DNA from: JANWYT01 sp034437555
Lineage (GTDB): Bacteria; Chloroflexota; Anaerolineae; Aggregatilineales; Phototrophicaceae
Direction: 5' to 3'
Assembly: GCA_034437555.1 (NCBI GenBank)
Contig: DAOTTQ010000077.1
Coordinates: 1-64,000 of the forward strand
DNA: 64,000 bases
Shown here: positions 59,224-64,000 of the stretch, piece after piece
Layout: the number at the start of each line of letters is the position of its first letter
Numbering within the stretch: the stretch's first letter is position 1
Position numbers and translations under genes: made by a program
Notes under the pieces: model-generated
The model's input: only the letters and a program-made list of their open reading frames with translations
Told to the model about the DNA's origin: nothing
The model's database searches: none

Positions 59224-60462
59224 ATGAAAAAAGGTCTAGCCGTTTTTAGTTTACTCGCCATTTTGGCAATGATGAGTTTCTCTTCGGTAGCACAAGAAGA
59301 AAAAGTCATCAAAATCGCTTCACAAAGCCCACTGTCTGGTCCCCAATCTTCACTCGGTATTGCTATCCGCAATGGCGTTGAATTGGCGATTACACAGCTT
59401 TCGGGACCCCTCACAGATTTGGGTTACACGGTAGAGTTCGTTCCTTTTGACGACGAAGCCAGCGCAGATAAAGGTGTATCCAACGCACAACAAATCGTTT
59501 CCGACCCCCTCATCTTGGGCGTAATCGGTCACCTTAATAGTGGTGTTGCTATTGCTTCGTCCGAAGTTTACAACACAAACGACTTAGTGATGGTCTCTCC
59601 TGCCAACACTAACCCCACCGTCACCGACCGCGGTTATGCCACCGTCAACCGCATTTGCGGTCGTGACGACCTTCAGGGTCCTACAGGCGCAAACTTTGTG
59701 GCTGAATTAGGTGCAGAAACAGTGTACATTCTCCACGACACCACCGCCTATGGTTTGGGCTTGGCAGATTTCTTCCGTGTTGAAGCCGAAGTTCTCGAAC
59801 TCGAAATCTTGGGCTTTGACGGTACAGAAGAAGCCTCTAGCTTTGACAGCATCCTTACCGCCATTTTGGCACTCAACCCCGATGCCATTTACTTTGGCGG
59901 TATCTACAGCCAAACCGGTATCTTCATTAGCCAAGCACGCGCTGCTGGTTTTGAAGGTTACTTCTTGGGTGGCGATGGTTTCGACAACCCAGAATTCATC
60001 GACCTTGCTGGTGAAGGTGGCGTAGGCACGTTCTACACTTCTACCGCCGGTCCCGCCTCTGTGTTCCCCAACGCAGCCAAGTTCATTGAAGATTACACCG
60101 CCGCCTTTGGCGAAGCCCCACGCCCCTACGCAACAGAAGCCTATGATTCCACCGCTATCTTGCTTGAAGGCTTGGTACGTGCCATCGAAGCTGCTGAGGG
60201 TCTCCCCACCCGCATTCAAGTTGCCGAAGCAGTTCGTGCAACCGAAGGCTTTGAAGGCATCACTGGCACAGTCACATTTGATGACAATGGTGACCGTGAA
60301 TATGCCGCCTACTACATTCTCAAAGTTGGCTCTGCCGACCCCGCAGAATGGGGCAACAACGAAATCATTACCGCCATTGAACTTCCTTCTCCCCTCATTG
60401 CTGCAATGATGATGGAAGAAATGGAAGAAATGGAAGAAGCAACACCTGCATCAGGTGGCTAA
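59224..60462 (+). CDS. livK: Branched-chain amino-acid-type ABC transporter, substrate-binding protein
   Basis: 412 residues from ATG 59224, with AGGAG about ten bases upstream. Signal peptide MKKGLAVFSLLAILAMMS ending near SVA, without a lipobox cysteine. Then the Peripla_BP_6 fold: IKIASQSPLSGPQSSLG, VEFVPFDDEASADKGVSNAQ, VIGHLNSGVAIASSEVYN, AETVYILHDTTAYGLGLADF and YATEAYDSTAILLEGLV. It binds Leu/Ile/Val or a related ligand outside the membrane. The tail is a Met/Glu repeat from three nine-base units. A perfect palindrome follows before livH. Confidence 0.93.
   Translation: MKKGLAVFSLLAILAMMSFSSVAQEEKVIKIASQSPLSGPQSSLGIAIRNGVELAITQLSGPLTDLGYTVEFVPFDDEASADKGVSNAQQIVSDPLILGVIGHLNSGVAIASSEVYNTNDLVMVSPANTNPTVTDRGYATVNRICGRDDLQGPTGANFVAELGAETVYILHDTTAYGLGLADFFRVEAEVLELEILGFDGTEEASSFDSILTAILALNPDAIYFGGIYSQTGIFISQARAAGFEGYFLGGDGFDNPEFIDLAGEGGVGTFYTSTAGPASVFPNAAKFIEDYTAAFGEAPRPYATEAYDSTAILLEGLVRAIEAAEGLPTRIQVAEAVRATEGFEGITGTVTFDDNGDREYAAYYILKVGSADPAEWGNNEIITAIELPSPLIAAMMMEEMEEMEEATPASGG
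60412..60438 (+). repeat. Three tandem nine-base repeats at the livK end
   Basis: ATGGAAGAA three times in frame, giving Met-Glu-Glu units in the livK tail. Such a run is prone to copy-number change. Confidence 0.85.
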
Positions 60463-60473
60463 ACTGTAGTATT

Positions 60474-60503
60474 GTGGTGGGCTAACGTTAGCCCACCACT
60501 TTT
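60474..60503 (+). terminator. Perfect palindrome hairpin between livK and livH
   Basis: GTGGTGGGCTAAC (60474-60486) and its exact complement (60487-60499), then TTTT (60500-60503). The loop must open at the centre. It probably ends part of the transcripts or protects the livK 3' end, so that binding protein exceeds the membrane parts. Confidence 0.7.
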
Positions 60504-60529
60504 ACACCCCTCAAACGCTGGAGATATGT

Positions 60530-61780
60530 ATGGCACAATTAACCGCACCAAATGAGAAGCCAAAACCTGTGGTGACTTCTTCGCTTACTAATAGTTGGTT
60601 TTACAAATTTGTCATTTACCCACTTGGGCAAATGATTCTTTTTATTGTGGGGGCGGCGGTATTACTTACCCTGCTTTCTTACTTGTTTGCTTTTGTTTTT
60701 CCTGCGCCAAACCCGCGCATTATCCTACCCAATCTGCTCACCCAAAATTTACCCGATATTGTGTTAAAAGGGGTAATGCTTGGCTTTGTATATTCTATGA
60801 TTGCTTTGGGATATACATTGGTTTATGGGGTGCTAAAGTTCATCAATTTTGCCCACAGCGAAATCTTTATGGTGGGCGCTGTGGTTGCCTTTGAGGTAAC
60901 ACAACAGCTCTCAAGTGCGGGGTTAATTAATGCGAGCATTCCTATTGAAGTGCCTATCATTGGTATTGTAGACTTAGGGCATCTTTTTGTGTTAGTCACC
61001 ATGCTCTTTTTCTCTATGCTAGTGAGTGGTGTTTTGGCAGTTCTCATAGAACGATTTGCGTACCGTCCTCTACGGGGTGCGCCACGTCTCGTTCCCCTCA
61101 TTACGGCAATTGGTGTATCGTTTATGCTTCAAGACATTGTGCGTGCCATTATGTCTATTACGCGCAACGACTTTAACCTTACCTTTGCTACCCAGTCGCT
61201 TCCATGGGTTAAAGACCCGATCATCCTGCAATTGGGCATCCTAGATTTTGCACGTACAACCTTTGAAATACCTTTTCCAGAGACCCTTCGTGTACGTCCA
61301 CCCTTTGTTTTTATCATTGTTAGTGCAATCATCATGTTGGTGGTTCTAAACTACTTTGTAAACGGCACAAAGTGGGGTCGTGGACTTCGTGCGGTTTCTC
61401 AAGACCAAGTGATGGCAGGGCTGATGGGAATCAATGTCAATTTCATGATTTCTCTAACCTTCTTTATTGGTGGTGCGTTTGGCGGTGCGGCAGGTGCGCT
61501 CTTTGGTATCAATGCGGGCACAATTACCCCTTATGTGGGGTTCTTACCGGGCTTAATCGCCTTTATCGCAGCCGTACTTGGCGGTATTGGTAATTTAACG
61601 GGGGCATTACTCGGTGGTCTAATGCTTGGGATTGTTAAATCGTATTTGGACTTTGTTCTGGCGTTCTATCCTGCGATTGGCGCACGTTACACCGATATTT
61701 TCGCCTTCATTATCTTAATCATCATTTTGGTGTTTCGCCCAAGTGGTTTGTTGGGTGAGCGCGTGGACGAAAAGGTGTAA
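60530..61780 (+). CDS. livH: Branched-chain amino-acid-type ABC transporter permease LivH
   Basis: 416 residues, longer than the usual 290-310 because of an N-terminal extension of about 70 residues with an additional helix (LIFIVGAAVLLTLLSYLFAF-like segment near 35-60). Core: GVMLGFVYSMIALGYTLVYG, VLKFINFAHSEIFMVGAVV, RFAYRPLRGAPRLVPLITAI, AVSQDQVMAGLMGINVNFMI (the ATPase-contact loop) and FLPGLIAFIAAVLGGIGN. It forms the channel with LivM. GGAG precedes the ATG. Confidence 0.93.
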   Translation: MAQLTAPNEKPKPVVTSSLTNSWFYKFVIYPLGQMILFIVGAAVLLTLLSYLFAFVFPAPNPRIILPNLLTQNLPDIVLKGVMLGFVYSMIALGYTLVYGVLKFINFAHSEIFMVGAVVAFEVTQQLSSAGLINASIPIEVPIIGIVDLGHLFVLVTMLFFSMLVSGVLAVLIERFAYRPLRGAPRLVPLITAIGVSFMLQDIVRAIMSITRNDFNLTFATQSLPWVKDPIILQLGILDFARTTFEIPFPETLRVRPPFVFIIVSAIIMLVVLNYFVNGTKWGRGLRAVSQDQVMAGLMGINVNFMISLTFFIGGAFGGAAGALFGINAGTITPYVGFLPGLIAFIAAVLGGIGNLTGALLGGLMLGIVKSYLDFVLAFYPAIGARYTDIFAFIILIIILVFRPSGLLGERVDEKV

Positions 61781-61785
61781 GCATT

Positions 61786-63180
61786 ATGGCTCATGTCGTC
61801 AAAAGCGAATCACAAGAAAAGTCGTTTTGGGATGGGTTTAACCGTCCTCCCGTCTTGATTGCCTTGGCACTAGGTTATATTGCGCTTACAGTGTTGGGTA
61901 TTGTCACGGCAGACCGTCGCAACCTCTTTTACTTTACATACAACATCGTCATTTTTTCGTTGTTTACCATATCGCCTGTCGTGGTAGTTTTATTGCCTGT
62001 AAGTAGGCGGTTTAGAGCCATTACTATCGGCGTACTGTTGCTGGTCATCATGCCCGTGATGGGCATCTATAACCCCTATTATTTAGAACTTGCCATCCAA
62101 ATTTGTATTTTTGCGGGCTTGGCGTTGGGGCTAAATATCGTTGTGGGCTATGCGGGCTTGCTCGATTTAGGGTTTATTGCGTTCTTTGCGGTTGGGGCGT
62201 ATTTATGGGGTATGTTTACTTCTAACACCAATACGATATTCTTCCAAAACGGGTGGATTGTTCCTGCCAATGCGTTTTACATCTTTTTCTTTTTAGGCTT
62301 AGGTGTTACGGCAATTGTAGGGATCATTTTAGGGTTGCCCGTGCTGCGCTTACGCGGGGATTACCTCGCCATCGTTACCTTAGGGTTTGGTGAAGTGATT
62401 CGTTTAATTGCCCGTAACCTTGATAGCCCCATTAACTTTACGAATGGTTCACAAGGGCTATCGGGTATTCCAAGACCCGACATATTGCCAGGAATTTCAG
62501 AGCTTACCCTAGCAACTTCACAGTTCTTTAGTATTCGGCTTGATAACTTAGGGGCAGTATCGTCGCAAATCTGGTTTTACCTGTTGTCCTTAGCGGTGCT
62601 TGCTATGGTTGTGGTTATTTCTCGTAACCTAGAAGAATCACCAATTGGGCGTGCATGGACAGCCATTCGTGAAGATGAAATCGCTGCGATTGCTATGGGT
62701 GTTCCCCTCGTACGAATGAAACTAACAGCATTTGCCTTTGGGGCGGCTATTGGCGGTGGCGTTGGCGTGTTATATGCTGCCAAGCAAAGTTTCATCGACC
62801 CCTCAAGTTTCTTACTGCTAGCGTCTATCAGCATCCTAGCAATGGTTATCATCGGTGGGATGGGCAACATCATCGGCGTTATCTTTGGGGCAATTATCGT
62901 TACCTTGCTTGACTTGCACGTTTTAAGCATGTTGTCCCAACAAATTAGCGCACTAAAGCAATCTAACTTCGTCTTCTTAGGGTTTAATTTTAACCAGTGG
63001 CCCTCACAGCTAGAGCCAGCAAAGTTTCAGCCGTTGGTCTTTGGGCTGATATTGGTGTTAATGATGTTATTCCGTCCGGCGGGGTTATTACCAGCAAAAC
63101 GCCGTTTGATGGAGTTATCTTCTGAAGAAGTACCTGACGAAGAAATTGATGCCGAGATTTCTGGCGCAAAGAAGGAATAG
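61786..63180 (+). CDS. livM: Branched-chain amino-acid-type ABC transporter permease LivM
   Basis: 464 residues. About ten helices; core LALGLNIVVGYAGLLDLGFI, AFFAVGAYLWGMFTSN, LPVLRLRGDYLAIVTLGFGE, VIRLIARNLDSPINFTNGSQ, GRAWTAIREDEIAAIAMGVP (coupling loop) and SFIDPSSFLLLASISILAMV. It pairs with LivH. The C-terminal 30 residues are very acidic (ELSSEEVPDEEIDAEI), beyond the family fold. Five bases after livH, six before livG. Confidence 0.94.
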   Translation: MAHVVKSESQEKSFWDGFNRPPVLIALALGYIALTVLGIVTADRRNLFYFTYNIVIFSLFTISPVVVVLLPVSRRFRAITIGVLLLVIMPVMGIYNPYYLELAIQICIFAGLALGLNIVVGYAGLLDLGFIAFFAVGAYLWGMFTSNTNTIFFQNGWIVPANAFYIFFFLGLGVTAIVGIILGLPVLRLRGDYLAIVTLGFGEVIRLIARNLDSPINFTNGSQGLSGIPRPDILPGISELTLATSQFFSIRLDNLGAVSSQIWFYLLSLAVLAMVVVISRNLEESPIGRAWTAIREDEIAAIAMGVPLVRMKLTAFAFGAAIGGGVGVLYAAKQSFIDPSSFLLLASISILAMVIIGGMGNIIGVIFGAIIVTLLDLHVLSMLSQQISALKQSNFVFLGFNFNQWPSQLEPAKFQPLVFGLILVLMMLFRPAGLLPAKRRLMELSSEEVPDEEIDAEISGAKKE

Positions 63181-63186
63181 GTCATC

Positions 63187-63972
63187 ATGATTCTTGACAT
63201 AAAAAATCTCGTTAAGTCCTTTGGTGGGATTGCTGCTGTTCGTGATATTAGCATTAGTATTAAAGAGAATAGCATCAGTTCTATTATTGGGCCCAACGGT
63301 GCGGGTAAAACGACCCTCTTTAACCTGCTTACGGGCATTTATAAACCTGATAGAGGGTCTGTTAATTTTGACGGACGTTCTTTAATAGGGTTGCGCCCCG
63401 ACCAAGTTAATGCAGCAGGGATTGCCCGTACTTTTCAAAACATCCGCCTGTTTCAGGGGATGACGGTGATTGAAAACGTCATGGTAGGAATGCACACACG
63501 CCTTCGTGTCTCATGGGTAGAGTCTCTTTTTAGAACTAAGAGTTTTGGAGAGCAAGAACGCGACATTGTAAAGAAGTCGCACCATCTCTTGCGTTTTGTG
63601 GGGCTAGATGAATCAGCCAATGAAGTGAGCCGTAACCTGCCCTATGGCGACCAACGGCGTGTCGAAATTGCGCGTGCATTAGCCAGTAACCCCAAGCTCA
63701 TTTTGCTAGATGAGCCTACCGCAGGCATGAACCCCCAAGAAAGCGCAGAAGCCATGAACCTGTTCCGCCGTATTCGGGATGAATTTGGTATCACGGTCGT
63801 ACTCATTGAACATGATATGCGTGTGGTAATGGGCATTAGTGAACACATTAACGTTTTAGACTATGGGCAAAAAATTTCTGAAGGCACCCCCGCAGAAATC
63901 CGCAGTGACCAACGCGTTATTGAAGCCTATCTAGGGCGGCGTGCAGTTGCTACCACAGAAAGGGAATCCTAA
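63187..63972 (+). CDS. livG: Branched-chain amino-acid-type ABC transporter ATPase LivG
   Basis: 261 residues. Walker A IGPNGAGKTTLFNLL near 35-50, Q-loop region RTFQNIRLFQGMTVIENVMV, family-specific long insert, signature NLPYGDQRRVEIARALA (a YGDQ variant of LSGGQ usual in LivG), Walker B LILLDEPTAGMNPQES and the switch His in VLIEHDMRVVMGISEHI. It powers uptake from the cytosolic side with LivF. The stop shares one base with the livF start. Confidence 0.95.
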   Translation: MILDIKNLVKSFGGIAAVRDISISIKENSISSIIGPNGAGKTTLFNLLTGIYKPDRGSVNFDGRSLIGLRPDQVNAAGIARTFQNIRLFQGMTVIENVMVGMHTRLRVSWVESLFRTKSFGEQERDIVKKSHHLLRFVGLDESANEVSRNLPYGDQRRVEIARALASNPKLILLDEPTAGMNPQESAEAMNLFRRIRDEFGITVVLIEHDMRVVMGISEHINVLDYGQKISEGTPAEIRSDQRVIEAYLGRRAVATTERES

Positions 63973-64000
63973 TGGCCGCCGTTCTTTCTCTCGAAGGTGT
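63972..64000 (+). CDS. Start of the next ABC transporter gene, probably livF (cut by window end)
   Basis: An ATG at 63972 overlaps the livG stop (TAATG) and gives MAAVLSLEG before the window ends. The position and the first residues fit LivF, the second ATPase of the transporter, but nine residues cannot prove it. Confidence 0.6.

Noticed and set aside
59707..60219. Long open frame on the strand opposite livK
   Set aside because: It mirrors livK codon structure, has no ribosome site and resembles no protein; the plus-strand gene is a clear solute-binding protein.

Overview
The window looks like chromosome from an uncultured or little-studied bacterium of the Chloroflexota, most like class Anaerolineae. 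This is inferred from gene content and protein style: a Tad pilus locus without an outer-membrane secretin, several lipoproteins with Thr/Pro-rich linkers, a long N-terminally extended RecG, and many polytopic GT-C-like membrane proteins. No rRNA or tRNA gene was available to test it. Coding density is very high: no gap between genes exceeds 300 bases, and the largest are about 226 bases (47743-47968), 189 bases (41498-41686) and 174 bases (19485-19658). I see no tRNA, rRNA, insertion sequence, prophage or CRISPR array.

Layout. 1-12557 is a surface-glycan region. A seven-gene minus-strand operon (8245 down to 1) holds an O-antigen-ligase-like polymerase, five polytopic membrane proteins of GT87/GT39 style and one small helical soluble protein. 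It is followed by a plus-strand AZOBR_p60025-like membrane protein, a polyprenyl-phosphate sugar transferase and another large membrane protein. 12650-15286 is a lone NACHT-type STAND ATPase with C-terminal HEAT repeats. 15353-17562 is the housekeeping set pgeF-yggS-yggT-yggU.

17689-25806 is a Tad/Flp pilus module. A NarL-type response regulator and a cytosolic DesK-type kinase with a degenerate ATP-binding region come first, then cpaB, a receiver-ATPase fusion (cpaE/tadZ), cpaF/tadA, tadB and tadC. comF and long-form hpf follow. 27195-31411 is a minus-strand operon of two GT2 glycosyltransferases, a PhnD-like lipoprotein and a FlgD-Ig-like anchored protein. 31568-38757 carries lon (forced TTG start), two lipoproteins (LysM; PD40/TolB-like), fabG, a crotonase and a HIT protein. 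38803-49807 holds a DsbA-like anchored thioredoxin, a thermolysin-like cytosolic metalloprotease, aconitase, an MFS_3 exporter, a phosphodiesterase/phosphatase, nusB, an isolated 78-residue protein, a YihY protein and a small membrane protein. 49813-58107 has comEC, a coiled-coil protein, coaD, recG, degV, rpmB and rpe. 58186-64000 has an EamA transporter and a branched-chain amino-acid-type ABC transporter (livK-H-M-G and the start of livF).

Most worth a second look: the degenerate kinase next to an intact receiver on the pilus ATPase partner; an inverted repeat lying on the -10 box of the pilus promoter; a textbook terminator inside the 5' end of comF; the loss of metal-ligand motifs in the ComEC metallo-beta-lactamase domain; the effector-less NACHT-HEAT protein; a perfect 26-base palindrome between livK and livH; and a strongly signalled small gene of unknown function.
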